Shown here: one piece after another, positions 41,879 to 49,590 of the stretch
Position numbering within the stretch: position 1 is the first letter of the stretch
Layout of the letters: every line of letters begins with the position of its first letter
Virus record (IMG/VR): IMGVR_UViG_3300010401_000007
Location: 1 to 64,000 of that record
Reading direction: 5' to 3' (one strand)
DNA length: 64,000 nt
Source: a virus
Made by a program: the position numbers and the translations under genes
Notes under the pieces: generated by a model
What the model saw: only the letters and a program-made list of their open reading frames with translations
Databases searched by the model: none
What the model was told of the DNA's origin: nothing

Positions 41879-42820
41879 TTAGCTAGCAACCGCTTTCGTC
41901 ACACAGAACGTGAACACCGGTTGCTCGGTAGTAGTCCCAGTTAGGTCTGTAACAGTAACTTTGAACGATCCAGCACCGATTGCAGTCACCACGGCACTAT
42001 ATGCATCGGTTCCAGACTTTTGACAGATGTCAACCAAGTCATTCGCCCCCACGGACGAATTACTAACTGTAAAACTGAACGGGGTTGCACTTCCAGCAGC
42101 GGACACGAGAGTGATCTGACCGCAAGGGGTATTGATCGTCACCCCAGTGGTACGACTAGTACCCTGAGTAACGGTCCCACCCGCTCCCGTCGCATACCCG
42201 ATCCCACCACTGCTACTACTACTGAGGATCGATCCAGCAGAAGCGACGTTACCATTCGATGCCGTGACATTGAACTTGTTGGTGTTGACCGAGACGTTAC
42301 CTGTCACTGCCAGAGTGGAGGACAGGGTAACCGCACCAGTCACACCAAGTGTACTACTGAGGGTAGTAGCCCCAGTAACCCCCAGAGTCCCACCGATCGA
42401 AGCATTCCCACTGGTCGTGATCGAGGTGAACGAGGTAGTAGAACTAGTCAGTTGCAGGAACACCGGACCGTTCACAACTGACTGAGTCGTGATCAGGAAG
42501 TTAGCTGTACCAGTCGCACAGGTCGAAGGGGTAATCTGCACCCCGACGAAGTTACTGGCATCAGGAACAGCCCATGCGTAGGTCGAGTTGTCAGACGGGG
42601 AGAGGGTACTACCCCCACCGACACTGGCGAATGTGGACAGGTCGATCAGTCCTACATTGAACCAGTGCGTACCATCAGTAGTCGCTTGGACGGTAAAGGC
42701 GAGAGTACCGTAAGTACCACTCACCTGAATCGTCCAATAGTTCTGAACACCACTCAGAAGGGTGTTATTGACCGCTGTAGTCGGAGCGGTACTCGGTACT
42801 GAGAGACTGACTGCGGCCAT
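41879..42820 (-). CDS. capsid fibre/decoration protein, 313 aa
   Basis: Residues 135-175 have tandem GTLGVTGATTLSSTLGVTG-type repeats as in trimeric phage fibres. C-terminal domain (TQGTSRTTGVTIN..., SQKSGTDAY-like) matches small trimeric tips common downstream of capsid genes in high-GC phages. N-terminal domain 1-120 is beta-rich. Probably a virion surface fibre. Confidence 0.6.
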   Translation of the reverse strand: MAAVSLSVPSTAPTTAVNNTLLSGVQNYWTIQVSGTYGTLAFTVQATTDGTHWFNVGLIDLSTFASVGGGSTLSPSDNSTYAWAVPDASNFVGVQITPSTCATGTANFLITTQSVVNGPVFLQLTSSTTSFTSITTSGNASIGGTLGVTGATTLSSTLGVTGAVTLSSTLAVTGNVSVNTNKFNVTASNGNVASAGSILSSSSSGGIGYATGAGGTVTQGTSRTTGVTINTPCGQITLVSAAGSATPFSFTVSNSSVGANDLVDICQKSGTDAYSAVVTAIGAGSFKVTVTDLTGTTTEQPVFTFCVTKAVAS

Positions 42821-42858
42821 GTATGTGAGTCCTAGTTAGAGGCTAAGTACCGAGTCTG

Positions 42859-42875
42859 TTCTCTGAGAAAGAGGA
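42859..42875 (+). repeat. SDR copy
   Basis: Intergenic, 39 nt upstream of the start at 42820. Confidence 0.8.
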
Positions 42876-42888
42876 TGGACCATACCGC

Positions 42889-43344
42889 CTAGATATTTTG
42901 TGCGACCCCAGTGGTGTATCCAGGGTTGAGTCCCCCGAACTTCGAGGCCATCAGGAACCCAGCGAAGATATACACACTGGTCCCGACAATCGTAGCGACC
43001 GCACGGACGTACTGGTAAGGTAGTGCCGTGATCGATGCCGCTACAGGCACTTGGAACGGGATGATCTGCATGGCAGTCGGAGTCGTGGTAATCGTAACGG
43101 CATCGTTATTCCCCTGATCCGTACACGTTACCCAACTACCCAGTCCGTCTACCGATGCTTGACACGTTACCGTAACGGAAGTCAACCCCACTGCCGCACC
43201 GACTGCGACTAGAAGGTTGATCCGGTTCGGTCCCACGAGAGTCTGAATCGCCCTCCCGTTCGTCGTCCCCGAGATCTGTTGGGGATCGAGAGAGGGTTGT
43301 ACGGCTGCGACGATCTGGCTGAGATCGTTAAAATAGCTAGCGAT
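42889..43344 (-). CDS. capsid decoration protein, apparently starting at AUC
   Basis: The frame codes continuously from 43344: IASYFNDLSQIVAAVQPSLD, then QQISGTTNGRAIQTLVGPN, a start typical of this phage family (ISGT..G.A..T...NRINVL.A.GA). There is no ATG, GTG, TTG or CTG in frame before a GTG at 43236. At 43344 an ATC lies 7 nt after AAGAGGA, an ideal Shine-Dalgarno. Start at ATC (151 aa) therefore fits better than GTG (115 aa, no site). A base error ATG to ATC is the alternative. Confidence 0.55.
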   Translation of the reverse strand: MASYFNDLSQIVAAVQPSLDPQQISGTTNGRAIQTLVGPNRINLLVAVGAAVGLTSVTVTCQASVDGLGSWVTCTDQGNNDAVTITTTPTAMQIIPFQVPVAASITALPYQYVRAVATIVGTSVYIFAGFLMASKFGGLNPGYTTGVAQNI

Positions 43345-43358
43345 TGTAGTATCCTCTT

Positions 43359-43490
43359 AAGAGTTAGATGGTGGGATGGATTTCACATCCCTGCATCTAC
43401 CTCCCGGTAGACTCTGACCCGAGGGCAAAGGGATGCTCGGGAGTTCACCCCTATCTCGGACTGCACACATCTAGACTATCTAATACTCTT
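43359..43490 (-). ncRNA. structured RNA candidate between capsid and decoration genes
   Basis: TAGATG-GT-GGGATG-7 nt-CATCCC-TG-CATCTA (43365-43399) is a near-perfect double stem. CTACC-TCCC-GGTAG (43397-43410) has a GGGA tetraloop on the minus strand. CCCGAG/CTCGGG (43418-43441) has GGGATG in its loop, which can also pair with CATCCC at 43386. The ends AAGAG.TTAGAT and ATCTAA..CTCTT close the whole. It sits directly before the AAGAGGA site of the decoration gene; CTCTT is adjacent, so pairing could hide or free that site. Confidence 0.45.
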
Positions 43491-45070
43491 TAGAAGTTAG
43501 GTCCAAAGCCCTGAACGTTCGGAAACCAGAGGAACGCACTCGGATACTGGAATCCGATGTCCCCGTACATAGTCCCCTTGAGGATCACTTGATCCCGCAA
43601 GAAGGACACCCCGTCATGACCGTAGGTGAACTGGATCGCGGCGTATGAGGCGAAGATAGCGTATTGGAACATGCCGAAGAACACGTCAGACAGTCCGGTC
43701 CCAGACCCCTTCGTATTATTCAGCTTGAGGTTCGTAGTCTGGACTACCTTCCGTCCTCGGAACATGTTGGGGGAAGTCTCACCGAACCGTCGGAGTACAT
43801 CGACCAACACCCCGGCTTGGTCACCAGCAGCAACAGCATCGGCACGGAGACCGACCGCTGATGCATACTGCATGGGGGCCATCACCCAAGTCCCACCCCC
43901 CGCGTCCATGTTGAACGACCGTTGACCGATGAACGCTGGGAAGTAGTCCCCGTACTGCGGAAGGAGTTGATTACCGTTAGTCCCGATACCTTTACAGGTA
44001 CTAGTAGCAGGATTGGTACTGGTCTCGACGTTCAGGACGAGTCCGGAGTATTCGTTACTCGTCAGACCGAACGGGACCGAGGTAGACCCCTGACCGTACC
44101 ATGCATACCCGTCGAGTTGCAGACCGAGAGATCGACCGAGTTCCATCTGACACATACTGTCGAGAGTACCAGACGTGAACTGAGTCCCTTCGGCAGTGAG
44201 ACGGACCGCACCAGCGATCTTCTTAGCCGTCAGGTTCATCTGATCGGTAGTGAGTTGAGATACGGTGATGTCCTGCGACTCACCAACACTCTCGACACCA
44301 GGAGCCCCCATGATACGAGGTGCGACGTATCTCCCGTTCGGGGGGAGGGTCATCGCTTGGGCACCAGCAGCCAAGAACCCAGCTTGAGGCCGGATGAGGG
44401 GGATCACCTCACCCTGAATTGGGGGAGTTACTAAGTCGGACCCTAGACCGTCATCATATGCCGATTGGGACGACGTATTGACCGGTCCGGACTTGACGAT
44501 CATCCCCGCATGACGATCGACGATATACCCCTTCCGTCGTAACCAAGCTGCTTCATCAGGGTCGAAGGTCGGTCGGGTGGACGCACCCATAACCGCCTTG
44601 ACGTGCCGGAAGTCCGTTTCTACTTGACTACTACTCGTCAGCTTACCTCCATACGTCTCGTTCAGGTTGATCGGTAGCCAAATCCCCCCATCCATAACAT
44701 TAGGGGCGGATAGGGCACACCCCGTCCGATCCAGTACCGACTTGTACATCTTGCAGATAGCCGCTTCATGAGGGGCCATCCGTTCATCCTTGGCGATGAA
44801 TGCACGGAGGAAGTTATGGAAGTTGAAGGGCTGAGAGTCAGTCCCCCAACTCTTTGTCTCCATCGGTGGGGTGCCAGTTTCGATCATCTCTTGGGCACGG
44901 TCATTCGGTACAGTCTGAGCTTCCTGTACCGCTTTCTCTAACCGCTGAACCTCTGCCCGTGCCGTAGCGAGATCCTGTGCGGTCGGGATCTTGGGTTTAG
45001 CAGCAGGCTGATTCGGGTTGGTCTTACCGTTCGTGGTCGGCTGACGGTTACCGGTAGCAGGAGTCGCCAT
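43490..45070 (-). CDS. major capsid protein, HK97 fold
   Basis: 526 residues. A helical N-terminal arm (36-60, delta-like), then HK97-type features: SLGLQLDGYAWYG (near 330), GIGTNGNQLLPQ, and MQYASAVGLRADA (near 415), with a long loop region 130-200. Follows the prohead protease in gene order, as usual. It contains no SDR, unlike most long genes here. Confidence 0.78.
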   Translation of the reverse strand: MATPATGNRQPTTNGKTNPNQPAAKPKIPTAQDLATARAEVQRLEKAVQEAQTVPNDRAQEMIETGTPPMETKSWGTDSQPFNFHNFLRAFIAKDERMAPHEAAICKMYKSVLDRTGCALSAPNVMDGGIWLPINLNETYGGKLTSSSQVETDFRHVKAVMGASTRPTFDPDEAAWLRRKGYIVDRHAGMIVKSGPVNTSSQSAYDDGLGSDLVTPPIQGEVIPLIRPQAGFLAAGAQAMTLPPNGRYVAPRIMGAPGVESVGESQDITVSQLTTDQMNLTAKKIAGAVRLTAEGTQFTSGTLDSMCQMELGRSLGLQLDGYAWYGQGSTSVPFGLTSNEYSGLVLNVETSTNPATSTCKGIGTNGNQLLPQYGDYFPAFIGQRSFNMDAGGGTWVMAPMQYASAVGLRADAVAAGDQAGVLVDVLRRFGETSPNMFRGRKVVQTTNLKLNNTKGSGTGLSDVFFGMFQYAIFASYAAIQFTYGHDGVSFLRDQVILKGTMYGDIGFQYPSAFLWFPNVQGFGPNF

Positions 45071-45109
45071 ATTAGGGTCCGTAGGTGGTGACGGTATTAC
45101 TACCGGTAG

Positions 45110-48100
45110 TCAGTTGCGGTCACGATCTCGGATGTCGAGTAGCTGTTGAGCTAGCTGTGATGCTTGGTCCTTCCGATTCATCAACTCTTGATATTCCTCT
45201 ACTAATCTCGTCTCTTCAGGAGTTAGTTCCTGTTGTTCTAAAGACTTGTTTGTAGTAGAGGCGATCGGGGTTAGATCCTCCCTACGGAACCTGCGGGGTT
45301 TCCAGTCCATCGCTTCGAGTTCGGGGAATGATTTGAGGACTAGATACCCCTGAGGATCGACTAGTGGGAGACCACTGTCATCGAGTGACTTATTCTGTTT
45401 CTTCTTCTTAGGGTTAGACTCTTCCTCGTCCTCTTCCTCACGATCGAGGTTAGCCTCCTCACTCTCCTCTGAGTCGTCAGTCGCTTCCGGCTTCTCTTCT
45501 TCTTGTTCCGCTTCCTCTTCCTCGTCACCCCCCGTCTGTTCTCCCCCCTCCTCGTCTACAGGTGCTTCCTCTTCATCCGTAATCTCTTCTTCCTCTTCGG
45601 GGGACACCTCCTCCTCATCTACCATCTCCTCTCCACCCATCTCGGTAGACGACTCCGCACCCAGTCCCATAGTTGCCTGGTCTAGCTTCTCCTTGAGTGC
45701 TTCGGCTTGAGCAATACAGTCAGAAGCCATCTGCTTCAGCATGAGACAGGTCTTACCGATGTACTGTCGTGTCTCGATGTCATCAGACTGACTACCGTCC
45801 TCTTCGAGAGATGCACACCCATCCATCATGAACTGTGCAGCATTGAGTAGGGCACGTACCCCCGCTGACGGTTGACCACGACCCGCTGTATCATCAGGGA
45901 CCATAATCATCTCATCATCGATCGGGTCTTCTTCTCCCTGGTACTCTTGATCGATGTCATCGAATGACTTACCTTCGAATCCCCCCGAAATCGACCGGAG
46001 GTGTTCGGCGTGCTTCTTCCCCGACTCCTCCATATGATCCGCTACGATACCGAGGTGGGTATCGGGAGATAGGCCGTGTTTCTGCATATGACTCTCAGCC
46101 TCATGCAGAGTCCTGTGTAGCTCCCCAGCTTTCTCATGCTGGTTAGCCGCAGCATGGAGGGATTCAGAGTGGTCGTGATTTAGTTCTAGATCAGCAGCAC
46201 GACGTAAGTAGTCAGATGCACCCTTGTGGAAACTCTGTGCTCGTTCATGGTTACCAGACTCGGACTCTGTCCTAGCACGGTCCGATACGTGGGAGATCAC
46301 ATCTGCATTAGGATGGTGGTGTTGATCAAAGTGCCCGTGAGTCAGAGAGTGTGCCCATTCACTCTCAGCATGGGCTTCCCTCTTGGACCCCTCTAGATCC
46401 ATTGCCTTAGTCTTCTTACCCCTCTTCTCCCACATGGAGTGAGCGATTGCATAAGCCTGCTTATTGTCCTTGACGGGCTTACCCCGTACCCCCTCCTTCA
46501 TAATCTTCTCGATCTTCCCACTGATCCATTTGTTCTTCTCGTCATCTACTGACTTGTTCTCCATACCAGCGAATCGTTCTCCATGACTCTCATAGGCACG
46601 GTTATGTGCTTTAGCTGCTTCGTAATGTTCTCTTCTCTCACGGTGTAGATGGGGTCCAAACGACCTATATGCCGATTCATGGTAGTTTCTAGCACGTAGG
46701 TGACGCTCTGACGCTTCTGCCGAGTCTCCTCTCTCGGAGGCATCTAAGGCTAGTTGAGAGTGGTGATGTACGATATCGTGCTCTCCGCCAGTCTTAGGTA
46801 TAGACGAGGTAACTTCGTGTGCTTCTCGGCTATGTTCTTCTGCTGACATCTCACCATGAGACTTCTTAGACTCTCCGAATGCCTTACCATTTCTCTGAGA
46901 AAGAGGAGTATGACCGTTATGGGACAGTGACGGCACCCGATTTTTAACCGAGTGTTGAGAGTCCAACTCATCTAGTGACTTCCGAAGACGGTGAACGTCC
47001 CCAGTGTCATACCCACCCCGTTCTTCCATATGATCGGCAACTACCCCCTCTGGAGTATCGTGAGGTAGTGTCTCGCTAGACCCCCCGTGGATGTATCCGT
47101 GAGCGTGATGGTGTGCCTTGGCGGTACGATGTGCCTCAGCAGCATCTTTATGGAGACCGGCTAGTCGATCATTTCCCTCGGTCAATGCCCGTTCATATTC
47201 CCGATCGTGAGTTTCGGCTGACATGTCGTGATGTTCAATAGCCGCTTGTCGAGCGTTGTTAGAGAATACGACACTCTTCCCATCCCTTACCGGAACACTT
47301 CTAGCGTGACTTTGGGCTCTTAAGGCCGATGTCCGTAGTCCGGCTAGTCTCCCCCATCTCTCAGACTCCGAGTGTAGGGACAGTGCTTTCTCAGTGGCTT
47401 CCTGTGCCGAATTAGAATGTTTAGTAGGATTAACGGCTTTGACTACCTGTCCGTTGCGGGAAGGAGTATCGATACGAACTGATACAGACCTAGGACGGGA
47501 CATCAAGGCTGAGTCATCAGTAAAGGACTTGAGTACGAGAGGATGACACCGCTCTCCCGTCAGCAACTTACCAGTCCGAGCGATCTCATATGCTTTACAG
47601 ATCGTGTCATTACCGTCCGCTAGAAGAGTTCTGCATCCAGGGTTGACAGGAGTCCGAGCATGGGCGTACCCATGACCGTGCCATCGTTCGTAGTGGTAAG
47701 CATCTCGATTATCAAGTAGCGACTTGGTATTCAGACTCCAGTAGTCAATCCCCTCTTGGCCGATAGGAGTGAACTCGATCGATACCCCAGTGGCGATATC
47801 ATCCCTGATCAACTGTTCACACTGTCGGGCGGTGTCGAGACATTCCTGAATCGAGTACGTACCAACCTTACGACGGGTCCGAGGGTCATCGAACTTGGTC
47901 CGATCCACACCGTCTAGGTCATTCATACTCTTGAAAAAGATGGACTCTCCCACAGCGACTGGATGAGTCTCGTTCTTCCAGTTCAGCGACTTGATACTGA
48001 CCGCACCATGACCAATCGGGATCTTATGAGTCCAGTTAATGACTGGGTACTCTTCGAACGGTGTCCAGATACCGCCATCGGGACGAACATAATCCCCTGC

Positions 48101-48205
48101 AATGTCATGGAGAGGATATGTTAAGATAGACTCGACAGGACCATTGGCGAGTCGAGACTTAATAATACGGCCCGTGAGTGCCGTTAAGTGTTGAGGAGTG
48201 TTCAT
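45110..48205 (-). CDS. prohead protease with long His-rich and acidic C-terminal extension, 1031 aa
   Basis: Residues 1-160 resemble an S78-type prohead protease: INWTHKIPIGHG carries a likely catalytic His and ATGVSIEFTPIG the Ser region. Residues 260-760 are helical with dense His (AHRTAKAHHHAHG; HHSQLALDA) and two VADHMEE(R/S)G units near 392 and 723, close to the TIGR02996 ADWLEERG motif. Residues 770-950 are very acidic and scaffold-like. One SDR is read as LSQRNGK. Start ATG at 48205, just after a hairpin (48206-48229). Confidence 0.6.
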   Translation of the reverse strand: MNTPQHLTALTGRIIKSRLANGPVESILTYPLHDIAGDYVRPDGGIWTPFEEYPVINWTHKIPIGHGAVSIKSLNWKNETHPVAVGESIFFKSMNDLDGVDRTKFDDPRTRRKVGTYSIQECLDTARQCEQLIRDDIATGVSIEFTPIGQEGIDYWSLNTKSLLDNRDAYHYERWHGHGYAHARTPVNPGCRTLLADGNDTICKAYEIARTGKLLTGERCHPLVLKSFTDDSALMSRPRSVSVRIDTPSRNGQVVKAVNPTKHSNSAQEATEKALSLHSESERWGRLAGLRTSALRAQSHARSVPVRDGKSVVFSNNARQAAIEHHDMSAETHDREYERALTEGNDRLAGLHKDAAEAHRTAKAHHHAHGYIHGGSSETLPHDTPEGVVADHMEERGGYDTGDVHRLRKSLDELDSQHSVKNRVPSLSHNGHTPLSQRNGKAFGESKKSHGEMSAEEHSREAHEVTSSIPKTGGEHDIVHHHSQLALDASERGDSAEASERHLRARNYHESAYRSFGPHLHRERREHYEAAKAHNRAYESHGERFAGMENKSVDDEKNKWISGKIEKIMKEGVRGKPVKDNKQAYAIAHSMWEKRGKKTKAMDLEGSKREAHAESEWAHSLTHGHFDQHHHPNADVISHVSDRARTESESGNHERAQSFHKGASDYLRRAADLELNHDHSESLHAAANQHEKAGELHRTLHEAESHMQKHGLSPDTHLGIVADHMEESGKKHAEHLRSISGGFEGKSFDDIDQEYQGEEDPIDDEMIMVPDDTAGRGQPSAGVRALLNAAQFMMDGCASLEEDGSQSDDIETRQYIGKTCLMLKQMASDCIAQAEALKEKLDQATMGLGAESSTEMGGEEMVDEEEVSPEEEEEITDEEEAPVDEEGGEQTGGDEEEEAEQEEEKPEATDDSEESEEANLDREEEDEEESNPKKKKQNKSLDDSGLPLVDPQGYLVLKSFPELEAMDWKPRRFRREDLTPIASTTNKSLEQQELTPEETRLVEEYQELMNRKDQASQLAQQLLDIRDRDRN
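46890..46906 (+). repeat. SDR copy
   Basis: Inside the prohead protease extension (LSQRNG). Confidence 0.8.
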
Positions 48206-48229
48206 CACCCCGTCATCGGAGATGGGGTG
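48206..48229. promoter_or_regulatory. hairpin at the divergent start of the prohead protease gene
   Basis: CACCCC (48206-48211) and GGGGTG (48224-48229) pair; on the minus strand GGGGTG is immediately followed by the ATG, so the stem would cover the ribosome site. Confidence 0.45.
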
Positions 48230-48254
48230 TTATCTTAGTTGGGGGAGTGACTAT

Positions 48255-48767
48255 ATGGCTAAAAGTAATCGAGGTAACGGCCGTCAGGACTTCTCTGAGA
48301 AAGAGGAGAGTAGCCGGCCTATGATCACTCCGGACCCTAAAATACAGGATCTAGTAGTCAGTCGGGGGGATAGGATTATGATTCATACAAATCTTACTAT
48401 AGGTGAAGGTGAGGCTACTCCCTCTTCCTCAGAGAATACTAACAGCACTCCCAAGAAGTCTCGAAGGAAGGAACCTCCTATCGCCATCACCATGTTAGAT
48501 CCTACCGAGGTAGGTCTAGCACTGTGGAGAGCGAGACTACTATTCGTCACCTTTATCGATCAGTTGGCCCTACTCCTTACCGACAAGATCACAGCAGCAC
48601 AACTCAAGAAGGCTGCACAGGACGAGAAGTGTCAACTACTCTCCACTATCGAGAAATGGGAACCGATCAAGAGGATACAGGGGGTGCTAGATCGTATCCC
48701 TGTACCCCCCGATGCCGATATTAACCCCAAGACTGGACTTGATCAGGAGGATGAGGGAGATGAATGA
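48255..48767 (+). CDS. hypothetical protein, 170 aa
   Basis: Start at 48255 with GGGAG eight bases upstream. Disordered N-terminus carrying two SDRs (FSEKEES; SSSENTN), then a helical domain (EVGLALWRARLLFVTFIDQL). Divergent from the prohead protease. Not recognised. Confidence 0.5.
   Translation: MAKSNRGNGRQDFSEKEESSRPMITPDPKIQDLVVSRGDRIMIHTNLTIGEGEATPSSSENTNSTPKKSRRKEPPIAITMLDPTEVGLALWRARLLFVTFIDQLALLLTDKITAAQLKKAAQDEKCQLLSTIEKWEPIKRIQGVLDRIPVPPDADINPKTGLDQEDEGDE
48290..48307 (+). repeat. SDR copy
   Basis: Near the start of the plus gene at 48255 (FSEKEE). Confidence 0.8.
48421..48437 (-). repeat. SDR variant
   Basis: Second copy in the same plus gene (SSSEN). Confidence 0.6.
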
Positions 48768-48888
48768 CTTGGAACTGATATGGTGGCCGGATGAGGCGAT
48801 ACTGTACATTATGGGAGATGAGGAGTATTATGTGATCATAGCGGATAACCCATTCGGCTACTCTTGGTTACACTCGAAACAGAACTGA
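48760..48888 (+). CDS. hypothetical protein, 42 aa
   Basis: 42 codons overlapping the previous stop (ATGAATGA), AGGAGG nine bases upstream. Aromatic and acidic (LELIWWPDEAILYIMGDEE). Ends convergent with the AP2-like gene, overlapping by 21 nt. Confidence 0.5.
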   Translation: MNDLELIWWPDEAILYIMGDEEYYVIIADNPFGYSWLHSKQN

Positions 48889-49344
48889 CATCCTCTTCTC
48901 TGTCTCGATCCCTCTGAATCGAGACACAAACTCCCTCATCGCATAGATACCCCATCGACGGGTCATCCATAGACCCGTCCAGGACCATCCCTCTCGATCA
49001 GGGTGGTCCTTGTCCCATCCTAATACCTGTGGGGTAACGATGATAGGGGTTCCGGCCACATACACCGTGACTCGGAACCCTAGGTTCCTCACCCTGACGA
49101 TCGACCAGGGAGTTCTTCTAGTACACGGATACTGGAGAATCCTCTTCCATAAGAACCCATACTGTTTCTTATACCACTTCACCACCATCTCAGCAGCTTC
49201 ACGGGCGGTGGGTTGAGACCCGAGATAGACGGTCCTCTCATTCACACGGATGATAGCTTGATACCCCCGAGGACGGGAGTTGCACTTGTATACGTCTCGA
49301 TAACGCCCAGTCCGGGCGTTATAGAGGATGTCAGTATCGTGCAT
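48868..49344 (-). CDS. AP2-domain-like DNA-binding protein, 158 aa
   Basis: GYQAIIRVNERTVYLGSQPT then AREAAEMVVKWYK (27-60) is the three-strand-plus-helix pattern of AP2 domains found in phage homing proteins. A second half (LGFRVTVYVAGTPIIVTPQV) may be a degenerate copy. No HNH nuclease part is present, so it may be a remnant of a mobile gene or a regulator. Confidence 0.5.
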   Translation of the reverse strand: MHDTDILYNARTGRYRDVYKCNSRPRGYQAIIRVNERTVYLGSQPTAREAAEMVVKWYKKQYGFLWKRILQYPCTRRTPWSIVRVRNLGFRVTVYVAGTPIIVTPQVLGWDKDHPDREGWSWTGLWMTRRWGIYAMREFVSRFRGIETEKRMSVLFRV

Positions 49345-49582
49345 TCAGGTACTCTTGATAGGCCCGTTCAACGGCTCTCTTAGCAGCGGATAGGGTCTTC
49401 ATCTTAGGTCGAGCAGGAGGATTCTGTAGATTATCAGAATCGAGACCCCATCCATATCCATTTTCCTTGGTACTACCTAGACCACCGCAATAGGGCGGTA
49501 GTCCTACGAACCCTACTCGATGTACACCTACATGATACCCATGACACCTATAACCATGTTCCCAATGGAGTTGTTCGGTCAT
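49331..49582 (-). CDS. hypothetical protein, 83 aa
   Basis: His/Gly-rich start (WEHGYRCHGYHVGVHRVGFV), then AKRAVERAYQEYL, a pattern recurring in small phage proteins. Overlaps the AP2-like start by 14 nt. Function unknown. Confidence 0.5.
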   Translation of the reverse strand: MTEQLHWEHGYRCHGYHVGVHRVGFVGLPPYCGGLGSTKENGYGWGLDSDNLQNPPARPKMKTLSAAKRAVERAYQEYLNARY

Positions 49583-49590
49583 AGTCGGGA

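Noticed and set aside
42020-44434. Long plus-strand frames opposite the capsid and fibre genes
   Set aside because: Composition is typical of antisense reading, with no ribosome sites or motifs.
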